Shown: positions 16,601 to 25,942 of the stretch, in pieces
Numbering within the stretch: position 1 is the stretch's first letter
Layout: every line of letters begins with the position of its first letter
From: Agriterribacter humi
GTDB lineage: Bacteria > Bacteroidota > Bacteroidia > Chitinophagales > Chitinophagaceae
Assembly: GCF_009192765.1 (NCBI RefSeq)
Contig: NZ_VOHQ01000007.1
Span: forward strand, 124,001 to 188,000
Length of the DNA stretch: 64,000 bases
Direction of reading: 5' to 3'
Notes under the pieces: model-generated
Told to the model about the DNA's origin: nothing
What the model saw: only the letters and a program-made list of their open reading frames with translations
The model's database searches: none
Position numbers and translations under genes: made by a program

Positions 16601-17653
16601 CTATCGGTTATGTACAGGCATTATCACTTTGGCCTCTACCATATTACCCGGTATATCTTTGATCTCAAACGTAGCCCTTGTGCCAAATAAAAGATTCAGA
16701 CGGTCCTGCGTACTTTGCAGCCCAAACCCCATTTGCCCTGCATGACCATTTAAAAATCCGCTGTTGCGGATGATTAGTTCGTGACGGTTGTCTATAAAAT
16801 CCGAAATAATGGTTACCACCCCGCCATGTACCTGTTTGCTAATGCCATGTTTGATGGCGTTTTCCGCAAGCGTTTGCAGCATCATGGGCGGTATAGGTTG
16901 GTCCAGCGTATCTTCATCAATATTAAACTGCACTTTCAATCTTTCTTCAAAGCGCATTTGTTCCAGGGCAAGATAATCTCTCACTATACTTAATTCCTGC
17001 TCCAGGGGAACGGTCTCTAATTTTTCTGTTTGCATGCTGCTGCGCAAAATATTGCTCAGTTCAGTAATAGCCCGCCGGGCCCTTTGTGGATTTTCATCAA
17101 CCAAAGCCCTGATGCTATTAAGCGAATTGAAAATGAAATGCGGGTTGATATGCGATTTAATGGTTTTTAGTTCCAGCTCTTTTACCAGCGACTGCAGGCG
17201 AAAAGTATCTACTTCCTGCTTTTTATTTTTCTGGAAAAAATGGTATACATAATAAATCAATACCCACACCATTAAAATAAGGGAACTGTCAAAAGTTCTT
17301 AGCACCAGTTTATTGATGAAAGCCACTTTCTTTTTGGGATCTATTTCAGACAGGTTAAACAGTTCAAAAAAGGTAAGTAAACTGAGCGAGTAAATAAAGC
17401 TGGCTATAATGATGCAGATAAAAAGCCGCGGAACTAATTTTTCAATAGGCAATACCAACCAGTTGCGTTTGATGATAACATTGCGCAACATATGGGTAAT
17501 GGGTATCCCCAATGACAAAGCGATCAAAAGACGGATAATTAGTTTCTCTGATATTGTTTTATCGTAGGTATAAGCAAAAAAGATATTAATAAGCGCAAAC
17601 ATCCCCCAGCCACAAATCTGGCACCACCAGTATCTTGATATTTTAGATAGCAT
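16601..17653 (-). CDS. LytS-like sensor histidine kinase (His_kinase family)
   Basis: A 350-residue kinase with four membrane segments in residues 10-140, no large periplasmic sensor, then a cytoplasmic His_kinase domain. H172 in SHINPHFIFNSLN is the phosphoacceptor; the ATPase region shows PPMMLQTLAENAIKHG and GFGLQSTQDRL. The phosphate goes to the LytTR regulator encoded next. A TAGATTTG element at 17658-17665 ends about four bases before the ATG, so the message may be leaderless. Confidence 0.92.
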   Translation of the reverse strand: MLSKISRYWWCQICGWGMFALINIFFAYTYDKTISEKLIIRLLIALSLGIPITHMLRNVIIKRNWLVLPIEKLVPRLFICIIIASFIYSLSLLTFFELFNLSEIDPKKKVAFINKLVLRTFDSSLILMVWVLIYYVYHFFQKNKKQEVDTFRLQSLVKELELKTIKSHINPHFIFNSLNSIRALVDENPQRARRAITELSNILRSSMQTEKLETVPLEQELSIVRDYLALEQMRFEERLKVQFNIDEDTLDQPIPPMMLQTLAENAIKHGISKQVHGGVVTIISDFIDNRHELIIRNSGFLNGHAGQMGFGLQSTQDRLNLLFGTRATFEIKDIPGNMVEAKVIMPVHNR

Positions 17654-17657
17654 ATAT

Positions 17658-17665
17658 CAAATCTA
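17658..17665 (-). promoter_or_regulatory. -7 promoter element for the LytS/LytTR genes
   Basis: TAGATTTG on the minus strand matches TAnnTTTG. The inferred transcription start falls on or next to the kinase ATG at 17653. Confidence 0.45.
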
Positions 17666-17815
17666 AACATTTCTGCTTCCTGTCAAAAATATTGTATTAC
17701 TAGTGGTGAAAAATGCGGGTTAACGGCGGACATAAATTCAAATAAATTTGGTTATTTATTGATTTTCAAGTCGTAATAAGCCAATAAATACTTTACTAAA
17801 AAAGCATTTATATCT

Positions 17816-17823
17816 TACTTTTG
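17816..17823 (+). promoter_or_regulatory. -7 promoter element for dxs
   Basis: TACTTTTG matches TAnnTTTG and lies 24 bases before the dxs ATG, leaving a leader of about 20 bases. Confidence 0.5.
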
Positions 17824-17846
17824 TTGTTGATTTAAGATGTTTTTAC

Positions 17847-19784
17847 ATGGATATAACACCAGGGCCTCTTTTACAACAGATCACCGATCCGAAAGATCTC
17901 AAAAAGCTAAGCAGGGAACAATTGCACCAGGTGTGCAGCGAACTCCGTCAATATATTATTGATGTGGTAAGTACGCATGGCGGACATTTTGGGGCCAGTT
18001 TGGGTGTTGTAGAGCTTACTGTTGCCCTCCATTATGTGTTTAACACGCCTTACGACCAGTTGGTATGGGATGTAGGTCACCAGGCTTACGGCCATAAAAT
18101 TTTAACGGGCAGAAGAGATAATTTTTATACCAACCGCAAATACAAAGGACTTAGCGGGTTTCCAAGACGCGCCGAAAGCCAGTACGACAGTTTTGGAGTA
18201 GGCCATTCTTCTACTTCTATTTCTGCTGCGCTGGGCATGGCAATGGCAGCTAAATACAAGGGGGAGGATCGCAAATCGGTAGCTGTTATCGGGGATGGCG
18301 CAATGACTGCCGGTCTTGCTTTTGAAGGAATGAATCATGCCGGTGTGGCAGATGCAGATATGCTCATCATTCTCAACGACAACTGTATGAGCATTGACCA
18401 GAATGTGGGAGCGTTAAAAGAATACCTTACCGATATTACCACTTCGCGTACCTATAATAAATTAAAAGACGACATCTGGAATGCCTTGGGCAAATTACCG
18501 GTGGGCAAACGTTTTACCAGGGAAATGGCCAGCAAGCTGGAACACAGTATTAAAGGATTTGTAAGCAAAAGCAGCAATCTTTTCGAAGCACTGAACCTCC
18601 GGTATTTTGGGCCTATAGACGGGCATAATATTACCAAGCTGGTGGATGTTTTGCAGGATCTTAAAAAAATTCCAGGTCCCAAGCTATTGCATATACTTAC
18701 GGTTAAAGGAAAAGGATATTCGCTTGCCGAAAAAGATCAAACCAAATGGCATGCGCCGGGACTGTTCGATAAGATAACCGGTGAAATATATAAAAAGAAA
18801 TTCGATCTTCCGCAACCCCCTAAATACCAGGATGTTTTTGGACATACCATAATTGAGCTGGCCGAAAAAAACAATAAAATACTGGGGGTAACACCTGCAA
18901 TGCCTTCGGGGTCGTCATTAAAATTTATGATGGACAAAATGCCGGACCGTGCTTTTGATGTTGGTATCTGCGAGCAGCATGCGGTAACCTTAAGTGCAGG
19001 CATGGCTACCCAGGGTATGAAGGTGTTTTGCAATATCTATTCTTCCTTTATGCAAAGGGCTTATGACCAGGTAGTACACGATGTAGCTATCCAGGATCTG
19101 CCTGTTGTTTTTTGCCTTGATCGTGCCGGATTGGTTGGTGAAGATGGCGCCACGCATCATGGGGCATACGATATAGCCTATATGCGCTGCATTCCCAATA
19201 TGATTGTAAGCGCCCCCATGAATGAAAGTGAATTGCGTAACCTGATGTATACTGCGCAGTTAGACACTACTGTGCATCCTTTCGTTATCCGCTATCCCCG
19301 TGGTGAAGGTGTTATGCCTGTATGGAAAACCGAGATGAAAGAAATTAAGCCGGGAACAGGAAGAAAATTAAAAGACGGCGAACGGATTGCTATATTGTCA
19401 TTCGGTCATCCGGGAAATTTTGCGGCCGCAGCCATACGCGAATTAAGAACGGAAGAGCTGAACCCGGCGCATTATGATATGCGCTTTGCCAAACCTCTGG
19501 ATGAAAATTTGCTTCATGAAGTATTCGCTAAGTTCGATAAAGTAATTACCGTTGAAGATGGTACTGTACAAGGTGGCTTTGGAAGCGCCGTTCTGGAATT
19601 TATGGCAATGCATCACTACGGGGCCGAAGTGAAAATATTAGGAATGCCCGATCATGTGATAGAACAGGGCACTCCTAAGGAGTTACAAAAAGAATGTGGA
19701 TATGATGCCCCTGCTATAGCCGCTGCTGTACGGGAAATGATGAATGAGGGGCAGCATTCTGTCATACACAAATCTATTCTTTAA
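17847..19784 (+). CDS. dxs: 1-deoxy-D-xylulose-5-phosphate synthase
   Basis: A 645-residue thiamine-diphosphate enzyme that condenses pyruvate and glyceraldehyde 3-phosphate, the first step of the MEP isoprenoid pathway. Visible motifs: HGGHFGASLGVVELTVALHY, the TPP/Mg site GDGAMTAGLAFE to LNDNCMSID, and the transketolase middle domain FCLDRAGLVGEDGATHHG. Length is normal. ispD, a later step in the same pathway, lies at 35.1 kb. Transcription from the TACTTTTG element is likely. Confidence 0.97.
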   Translation: MDITPGPLLQQITDPKDLKKLSREQLHQVCSELRQYIIDVVSTHGGHFGASLGVVELTVALHYVFNTPYDQLVWDVGHQAYGHKILTGRRDNFYTNRKYKGLSGFPRRAESQYDSFGVGHSSTSISAALGMAMAAKYKGEDRKSVAVIGDGAMTAGLAFEGMNHAGVADADMLIILNDNCMSIDQNVGALKEYLTDITTSRTYNKLKDDIWNALGKLPVGKRFTREMASKLEHSIKGFVSKSSNLFEALNLRYFGPIDGHNITKLVDVLQDLKKIPGPKLLHILTVKGKGYSLAEKDQTKWHAPGLFDKITGEIYKKKFDLPQPPKYQDVFGHTIIELAEKNNKILGVTPAMPSGSSLKFMMDKMPDRAFDVGICEQHAVTLSAGMATQGMKVFCNIYSSFMQRAYDQVVHDVAIQDLPVVFCLDRAGLVGEDGATHHGAYDIAYMRCIPNMIVSAPMNESELRNLMYTAQLDTTVHPFVIRYPRGEGVMPVWKTEMKEIKPGTGRKLKDGERIAILSFGHPGNFAAAAIRELRTEELNPAHYDMRFAKPLDENLLHEVFAKFDKVITVEDGTVQGGFGSAVLEFMAMHHYGAEVKILGMPDHVIEQGTPKELQKECGYDAPAIAAAVREMMNEGQHSVIHKSIL

Positions 19785-19894
19785 AATTCCTTTTACAGAT
19801 AACGGGTTTATGTTGGTTGTTCTGAATGCCGCCATTCAGAATCCTGCCTGTAATTGTTTTCATTTTTGTAATCCAGATCACTTCAAAAAGATAT

Positions 19895-22060
19895 ATGAGA
19901 ACCTGTTTTACAACCTTCATTTTTACTATATGCATTTTTATGACTGCATGCAATACACAAATAAAAGACGAAAAAGAATCCTTTATGTGGAACAAGGATA
20001 TTAAACCTCCGGTGGCTGCAATTAAAGAACATCAACGTATTATCCATGGCGATACAGTAACCGATAATTATTACTGGATGGTTGATTATTTTAAAAAGGG
20101 CCCCGATAGTACTGAAGTGGTAAGTTATTTAAAAGAAGAAAATGCTTACCTCGATACCATGATGAGCGGGTCGAAGATCTTCAGGGAAAAATTGTATGAG
20201 GAAATGAAGAGCAGGATAAAGGAAAAAGATGAATCTGTTCCTGTTTTTAAAAACGGGTACTTCTATTATATCCGCACAGATGATGGGAAACAATACTATA
20301 AATATTGCCGGAAAAAAGGAAGCCTTGAAGCGCCTGAAGAAATTCTATTGGATGTGGATGAATTGGCAAAAGCTCACCCGTATTATGCTGCTACAGGATT
20401 TAATGTAAGTGAAGACAATAAGCTGCTGGCTTTTGGGACAGATACCGTATCGCGCCGGCAGTATACTATTTATATAAAGAATTTAGAAACCGGGGAACTG
20501 TTTAAAGAATCAATAAAAGGAACTACTGGTGGTTCCACCTGGGCCAATGATAACAAAACGTTGTTTTACACGCTTAACAATCCCGCTACGTTGCTTACCG
20601 AAAAAATAAGGCGGCACAAATTAAATACGAGGGAAGAAGAGGATATAACGGTGTACGAAGAAAAAGATCCCACGAATTATATTGGTGTGGAAAAAACGAA
20701 ATCCGGCAAATTTATATTTATTGTTTCAGAGGCTACACTGTCGGCGGAAATGCGTTTTATTAAGGCTGATGAACCCGATGCTGCGTTCACAATATTTCAA
20801 CCCCGCATGAAGGAAGTATTGTATGAGGTACATGAACTGGGGGATAAATTCTATATCGTTACCAATTTAAACGCGAAGAATTTCAGGCTCATGGAATGTT
20901 CCCTGAACAAAACAGACAGCAGTGCGTGGATGGATGTTATACCGCACCGTTCCGATGTATTGCTTGAAGATATTGATGTATTTAAAGATCACCTGGTTGT
21001 TACTGAACGTAAAAACGGGTTGACACAGTTGCGCATACGCAATATTTCATCAGCGCAGGAATATTATATTGATTTTGGAGAACCGGCCTACAGCGCTGCT
21101 GTGGGTTCCAATCCTGAATTTAATACTTCAACCCTGCGGTATAGCTATACTTCCCTGGTAACTCCCAATACTACTTATGATTACAATATGGATACCAAAG
21201 AAAAGAAGCTGATGAAACAACAGGAAGTAGTGGGTGGATATGATACTAAAGACTATACTACAGAAAGGTTATACGCTGCAGCAAGGGACGGATCTAAGAT
21301 TCCTGTTTCTATTGTATATAAACGGGGATTTGTGAAAGACGGAAAAGCGCCATTATTGCTATATGGCTACGGATCCTATGGCAATAGTATGAATGCCACA
21401 TTTAGCAGTAACCGGCTCAGTTTGCTCAACCGCGGTTTTGCATTTGCCATAGCGCATATCCGCGGTGGGCAGGAAATGGGAAGGCAATGGTATGAGGATG
21501 GAAAAATGATGAAAAAGAAAAATACGTTTACTGATTTTATTGATTGCGCAGAGTATTTGATCAAAGAAAACTTCACTTCTACAGAGCACCTGTATGCACA
21601 GGGTGGCAGCGCCGGCGGCTTGCTGATGGGAGCAGTAATGAATATGGCCCCGGATCTATGGCACGGCATTATTGCTCAGGTGCCGTTTGTAGACGTAGTG
21701 AATACCATGCTCGATGCAAGCATTCCGTTAACCACCAATGAATATGATGAATGGGGCAATCCCGAAAAGAGTGCAGAAGCGTATGCGTATATGAAATCCT
21801 ATTCTCCTTACGAGAATGTTGAAAAAAAAGATTATCCCAACACACTTGTAACAACGGGGTTGCACGATAGCCAGGTACAATATTTTGAACCGGCAAAATG
21901 GGTGGCTAAACTCAGGGTAATGAAAACAGACAACAACATTCTTTTATTGCATACGAATATGGATTTCGGGCATGGCGGCGCTTCGGGCAGGTTCGATTAC
22001 CTGAAAGACATTGCACTGGAATATGCATTTTTGTTCAGGCTGGAAGGGATTGGGGAGTAA
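19895..22060 (+). CDS. S9A prolyl oligopeptidase/oligopeptidase B-like lipoprotein
   Basis: A 721-residue protein when started at 19895, where MRTCFTTFIFTICIFMTAC gives a good lipoprotein signal; a longer in-frame start at 19826 would bury it. Residues 50-430 form the seven-bladed propeller (PPVAAIKEHQRIIHGDTVTD start) and the C-terminal part is the alpha/beta hydrolase with Ser in AQGGSAGGLLMG, Asp in TGLHDSQVQY and His in MDFGHGGASGRF. It hydrolyses short peptides after Pro or basic residues, here in the periplasm. It follows dxs by 110 bases without a clear promoter. Confidence 0.92.
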   Translation: MRTCFTTFIFTICIFMTACNTQIKDEKESFMWNKDIKPPVAAIKEHQRIIHGDTVTDNYYWMVDYFKKGPDSTEVVSYLKEENAYLDTMMSGSKIFREKLYEEMKSRIKEKDESVPVFKNGYFYYIRTDDGKQYYKYCRKKGSLEAPEEILLDVDELAKAHPYYAATGFNVSEDNKLLAFGTDTVSRRQYTIYIKNLETGELFKESIKGTTGGSTWANDNKTLFYTLNNPATLLTEKIRRHKLNTREEEDITVYEEKDPTNYIGVEKTKSGKFIFIVSEATLSAEMRFIKADEPDAAFTIFQPRMKEVLYEVHELGDKFYIVTNLNAKNFRLMECSLNKTDSSAWMDVIPHRSDVLLEDIDVFKDHLVVTERKNGLTQLRIRNISSAQEYYIDFGEPAYSAAVGSNPEFNTSTLRYSYTSLVTPNTTYDYNMDTKEKKLMKQQEVVGGYDTKDYTTERLYAAARDGSKIPVSIVYKRGFVKDGKAPLLLYGYGSYGNSMNATFSSNRLSLLNRGFAFAIAHIRGGQEMGRQWYEDGKMMKKKNTFTDFIDCAEYLIKENFTSTEHLYAQGGSAGGLLMGAVMNMAPDLWHGIIAQVPFVDVVNTMLDASIPLTTNEYDEWGNPEKSAEAYAYMKSYSPYENVEKKDYPNTLVTTGLHDSQVQYFEPAKWVAKLRVMKTDNNILLLHTNMDFGHGGASGRFDYLKDIALEYAFLFRLEGIGE

Positions 22061-22159
22061 GCGGGAAGAGATAACTCCCATGAACTTCTTTCAATGAGTT
22101 ATTCCATAATATTTACTTCGCTTAAAATTTCATATCGCACCGCTGGTTCCATTGTAAAA

Positions 22160-22558
22160 TCATACAACAACGGCTGGTGGAATTTTCTGTACCCCGATTT
22201 GCTGCCATAGCATTGCAGGCAATGGTTTATGTTTTTCAAAGTCCAGTTCTAAAAATTTAGCATCTTTCATTTTTTTGCTGCTGAATTCAAAAACTACAAA
22301 GCCTTCTACGATCTCTTCATCAAAATCTATGGGTACAATGCAGCCAATATAGCCATCAGGAGACGGTCTAAGCACATAACGCTGGCCAAGGTTTACCGGC
22401 GTGCTGCCGTTCTTGTTCAGCGAAAGTCCTATCCTTGGATCATCGTTTTCAATTTCCAGGGTTTGCAGCAATTTTTGCTGCAGATCAAAATACCTGTTTA
22501 TCCATGCTTTGGATGGATAGGCATGCAGGGCTTTTATGAGATGCTGGTATGGATTCAT
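22160..22558 (-). CDS. Conserved hypothetical protein
   Basis: A 132-residue protein without signal peptide or membrane segment. It contains aromatic and basic N-terminal helices (MNPYQHLIKALHAYPSKAW) and a beta-rich middle (YVLRPSPDGYIGCIVPIDFD, IVEGFVVFEFSSKKMKD). I do not recognise a domain. It begins two bases after the stop of the ORF6N gene on the same strand, so the two are probably one transcript. Confidence 0.65.
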   Translation of the reverse strand: MNPYQHLIKALHAYPSKAWINRYFDLQQKLLQTLEIENDDPRIGLSLNKNGSTPVNLGQRYVLRPSPDGYIGCIVPIDFDEEIVEGFVVFEFSSKKMKDAKFLELDFEKHKPLPAMLWQQIGVQKIPPAVVV

Positions 22559-22560
22559 TT

Positions 22561-23124
22561 TTATTTTTTAAAGCCGATCCGATCCCGGTCTTCCCATTTT
22601 TTTTGTGCGGCTTTATCATCTAATAAATTTTCAATAGCGTCGTAAATGGCCGATAGCTGTTCGTCGTGCTCGCCAATGCGTTGCTGTATTTGTTTTAATT
22701 GCACCTTTATATCGCCCTGCTGCAAAACAATCCTTCTTATTTCTACAAAAGCCCTCATGATAGCAATGTTCATATTGATGGCTTTGTCGCTATTTAATAT
22801 ACCGCTGAGCATGGCAACACCCTGTTCGGTAAAGGCATAGGGAGTAACCCCGATGTTTCGTTTTCCTTGCGATGCGGTCACAATTTGTGACCGCATGGAA
22901 GAAGCACCTACGGATGTGGTCACAAATTGTGACCGGATGGTTTCCCATTCTACTGTAGTGAGCCGAAACATGAAATCAGCAGGAAACCGTTTACGGTTCC
23001 TCTTTACTGACTGGTTCAACACTTTGGTTTCCACTTCATAAAGAGCGGACAGGTCAAAATCGAGCATTACTTTTTCACCCCTGACTTCATAAATGCGGTT
23101 TTGTATACTCCGGATGATCTGCAT
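22561..23124 (-). CDS. ORF6N domain protein
   Basis: A 187-residue protein with an ORF6N domain at about 1-115 (IYEVRGEKVMLDFDLSALYE, KRNRKRFPADFMFRLT, TPYAFTEQGVAMLSGIL), a DNA-binding-like module of phage antirepressors that is widespread in Bacteroidota chromosomes. The C-terminal part is a helical, probably coiled-coil stretch (QLKQIQQRIGEHDEQLSAI). An inserted tandem repeat with period 14 residues (RSQFVT, then RSQIVT) lies before TPYAFTEQG and is encoded by two DNA palindromes. Function unknown; signs point to a mobile or phage-derived origin. Confidence 0.85.
   Translation of the reverse strand: MQIIRSIQNRIYEVRGEKVMLDFDLSALYEVETKVLNQSVKRNRKRFPADFMFRLTTVEWETIRSQFVTTSVGASSMRSQIVTASQGKRNIGVTPYAFTEQGVAMLSGILNSDKAINMNIAIMRAFVEIRRIVLQQGDIKVQLKQIQQRIGEHDEQLSAIYDAIENLLDDKAAQKKWEDRDRIGFKK
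22872..22934. repeat. Two palindromes 42 bases apart inside the ORF6N gene
   Basis: 22872-22896 is a perfect 25-base palindrome with 12-base arms around a single T. 22918-22934 has the same core, GGTCACAA-A-TTGTGACC. Centre-to-centre distance is 42 bases, so the repeat stays in frame and gives a 14-residue period. Confidence 0.75.
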
Positions 23125-23349
23125 GGTATAAGATTTTATTAAAAAGCGGGTCGATGACGGAAAAGTGACTTAGGCGGCTCAGGGCCCGGAAGATTTCCCG
23201 GTTTTATCCATGTCGTTGCGTAGTCGGAATTAAGCATAGGCCGGCGCTGAAACCCGGTTGCCGGCAGGCAGGTGTGAAAATATAGAAAATATGTAAATAA
23301 AAATTGTGGTGTGCTGCTAAAAATAAATATCCTTTAATTTACATCCTTC

Positions 23350-25875
23350 ATGCAGCTACATCAGTCAGCAGGATATAAGGCAATACGGGAATGGTTGGCT
23401 AAAAAGCATTTCAAACCTTTTACCTTCCAGGAAGAAACCTGGCAGCATATCATTAATGGCAAAAGCGGGTTGGTAAATGCGCCTACCGGATTTGGCAAAA
23501 CATTTTCCGTTTTCCTGGGTACTGTAATAGATTTCATTAATCAGCATCCGGTTGATTATAAAAGCAAGGCAGGCAATAAACTGCAATTGGTGTGGATCAC
23601 GCCTTTGCGTGCACTGGCTAAGGATATAGGCAGGGCAATGGAGGAAGCGATAGCAGAGCTGGGTATGCGCTGGCGTGTGGGCATACGCAATGGCGATACA
23701 CCCACAACTGAACGACAGCAGCAAAAAAAACATCCTCCGGAAATACTGATCATTACGCCCGAAAGCCTGCACCTGTTGCTGGCACAAAAAAATTATCCGG
23801 AATTTTTCGCTACACTAAAGATCATCGCAGTGGATGAATGGCATGAGCTGCTGGGCAGCAAAAGAGGCGTGCAGGTAGAACTGGCCATCAGCAGGCTGGT
23901 ATCTGTACGTTCTGCAACCACTCGCCACTCATCTTTTCCCCTCATCTGGGGCATCTCCGCTACCATCGGTAATCTTACAGAAGCGGGTGCGGTATTGCAT
24001 GCTTCACTTCCGGCACAGGCCCGGCCGGTAATTGTGCGTGCTCAACTGAAAAAAAATATTGAAGTTGAATCTATTTTTCCCGATGAAATTGAAAAATATC
24101 CCTGGGCGGGGCATTTGGGAATAAAATTGATTGATAAAGTAATTCCCATTATTGATCAAAGCCGCACAACGCTCATCTTCATTAATACCAGGGGCATGAG
24201 TGAAACCTGGTACCAGGGGTTGCTGAATGCAGCGCCGGAATTAGCCGGTGCTATTGCTTTGCATCATGGAAGCATTGAACCCGAATTGAGAACATGGGTA
24301 GAAGAAGCATTGCATGCCGGTATTTTAAAAGCAGTGGTATGTACGGCAAGTTTGGATTTGGGCGTAGACTTCAGGCCGGTAGAAACGGTTATACAGGTAG
24401 GCTCTCCAAAAGGAGTAGCGCGGTTTTTACAACGGGCAGGCCGTAGCGGTCATCAGCCGGATGCGGTAAGTAAAATCTATTTCCTGCCTACCCATTCGCT
24501 GGAGCTGGTAGAAGCTTCGGCATTGAAAAGCGCTATAGCCGAAGATATTATTGAAAGCCGCGAACCCATGTTGCTGTGCCTTGATGTATTGATTCAATAC
24601 CTCTGCACTTTAGCGGTTTCAGATGGTTTTGATCCGGACATCATATACAAGGAAGTGCTGGCAACTCATTGTTATAAAGATATGACGCGGGATGAATGGC
24701 TGCAGATATTACAATTTATAACCGCCGGTGGAGTAGCCCTGCAACAATACGATGAATTTAAAAAGGTAGAGATCATTGACGGACTGTACCGCATTACCAA
24801 TCGCAGGATGGCCATGCGCCACCGGATGCATATTGGCACTATTGTAAGTGAAGCCATGCTGAAAGTAAAATTTATGTCGGGCGGGTATATCGGGGTGATT
24901 GAAGAATGGTTTATATCAAGACTGGATCCGGGAGCCGTCTTTACGCTGGCCGGCAGGAATGTGGAACTGGTAGGCATAAAAGATATGACCGTAATCGTAA
25001 AAAAATCCAATGCCAAAAAATCCATTGTTCCAAGCTGGCAGGGCGGCAGAATGCCTTTGTCGGCTAATTTGGGGAAAAAATTAAGAGAAGAATTAAATAA
25101 AGCAGGAAGGAAAAAAACAAACCTGTCTGCTGTGACGGATCACAAAAAACAAACCGCAAAGAGGAACGACAGTGAAATAGATGTTTTAAAACCCTTGTTT
25201 GACCTGCAGGAACAACTATCGCATGTGCCCAAACACAATGAACTGCTCATTGAACATATTGAAACGAAGGATGGCTACCACCTGTTTGTATTTCCTTTTG
25301 AAGGGAGATTGGTACATGAAGCCATGGCCGCCATTTTGGCCTGGCGCATCAGCCGGATCACATCCATCACTTTTTCGTTTGCGATGAATGATTATGGCTT
25401 TGAGTTGCTGAGCGATCAGCCTATACCGGTAGATGACAGTAACGTATATGAATTGTTTTCTCCGGATAACCTGTTAAACGATATACAGCGAAGTGTAAAT
25501 GCAACGGAAATGGCTATGCGCAAATTCAGGGATATCGCTGTTATCGGGGGACTGATCTTCCAGGGGTTTCCGGGCGAGCAAAAAAAGGCACGCCACCTGC
25601 AGTCTTCGGCTTCCCTGCTTTTTAAAGTGTTTAATGAATACGATTCGGGTAATGTGCTTATGCAGCAGGCTTATCGTGAAGTATTGGATCAGCAGATGGA
25701 AGAAGTGCGTTTACGCAACATGCTGGAGCGCATACAGCAATCCAATATTATTATCACATTCCCTCCGCAGCTTACTCCTTTTTGTTTTCCTATTAAAGTG
25801 GATAGCTTACGGGAAAGTCTTACGTCGGAAAAATTAGAAGACAGGGTGCGCAGAATGCAGCAGCAATTGGATTGA
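23350..25875 (+). CDS. Lhr-type DEXH helicase, ligase-associated DNA damage response type
   Basis: An 841-residue superfamily 2 helicase. Walker A is APTGFGKT (44-51), motif II DEWH (162-165), motif III SAT in WGISATIGN and motif VI QRAGRSGHQ; the C-terminal half is the Lhr-core region (FAMNDYGFELL, RLRNMLERI). DEWHELLGSKRGVQVEL is characteristic of the helicase encoded with an ATP-dependent DNA ligase, an exonuclease and a PdeM-type phosphoesterase in bacterial repair clusters. None of those partners is adjacent; the genes on both sides are unrelated. It would act on damaged DNA or RNA-DNA structures in the cytoplasm. Confidence 0.88.
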   Translation: MQLHQSAGYKAIREWLAKKHFKPFTFQEETWQHIINGKSGLVNAPTGFGKTFSVFLGTVIDFINQHPVDYKSKAGNKLQLVWITPLRALAKDIGRAMEEAIAELGMRWRVGIRNGDTPTTERQQQKKHPPEILIITPESLHLLLAQKNYPEFFATLKIIAVDEWHELLGSKRGVQVELAISRLVSVRSATTRHSSFPLIWGISATIGNLTEAGAVLHASLPAQARPVIVRAQLKKNIEVESIFPDEIEKYPWAGHLGIKLIDKVIPIIDQSRTTLIFINTRGMSETWYQGLLNAAPELAGAIALHHGSIEPELRTWVEEALHAGILKAVVCTASLDLGVDFRPVETVIQVGSPKGVARFLQRAGRSGHQPDAVSKIYFLPTHSLELVEASALKSAIAEDIIESREPMLLCLDVLIQYLCTLAVSDGFDPDIIYKEVLATHCYKDMTRDEWLQILQFITAGGVALQQYDEFKKVEIIDGLYRITNRRMAMRHRMHIGTIVSEAMLKVKFMSGGYIGVIEEWFISRLDPGAVFTLAGRNVELVGIKDMTVIVKKSNAKKSIVPSWQGGRMPLSANLGKKLREELNKAGRKKTNLSAVTDHKKQTAKRNDSEIDVLKPLFDLQEQLSHVPKHNELLIEHIETKDGYHLFVFPFEGRLVHEAMAAILAWRISRITSITFSFAMNDYGFELLSDQPIPVDDSNVYELFSPDNLLNDIQRSVNATEMAMRKFRDIAVIGGLIFQGFPGEQKKARHLQSSASLLFKVFNEYDSGNVLMQQAYREVLDQQMEEVRLRNMLERIQQSNIIITFPPQLTPFCFPIKVDSLRESLTSEKLEDRVRRMQQQLD

Positions 25876-25942
25876 TACAGTTCAAAAATACTTCGTTGCA
25901 TGGCAGTAAAAACTGCATTACACCAGCTAGTATATCCTGTTT

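Noticed and set aside
22872-22934. Possible start of a CRISPR-like array
   Set aside because: Only two units, lying in frame within a gene and with no spacer diversity or cas genes.
25905-25918. Small hairpin GCAGT-AAAA-ACTGC after the helicase gene
   Set aside because: Five-bp stem without T tract; too weak to call a terminator.
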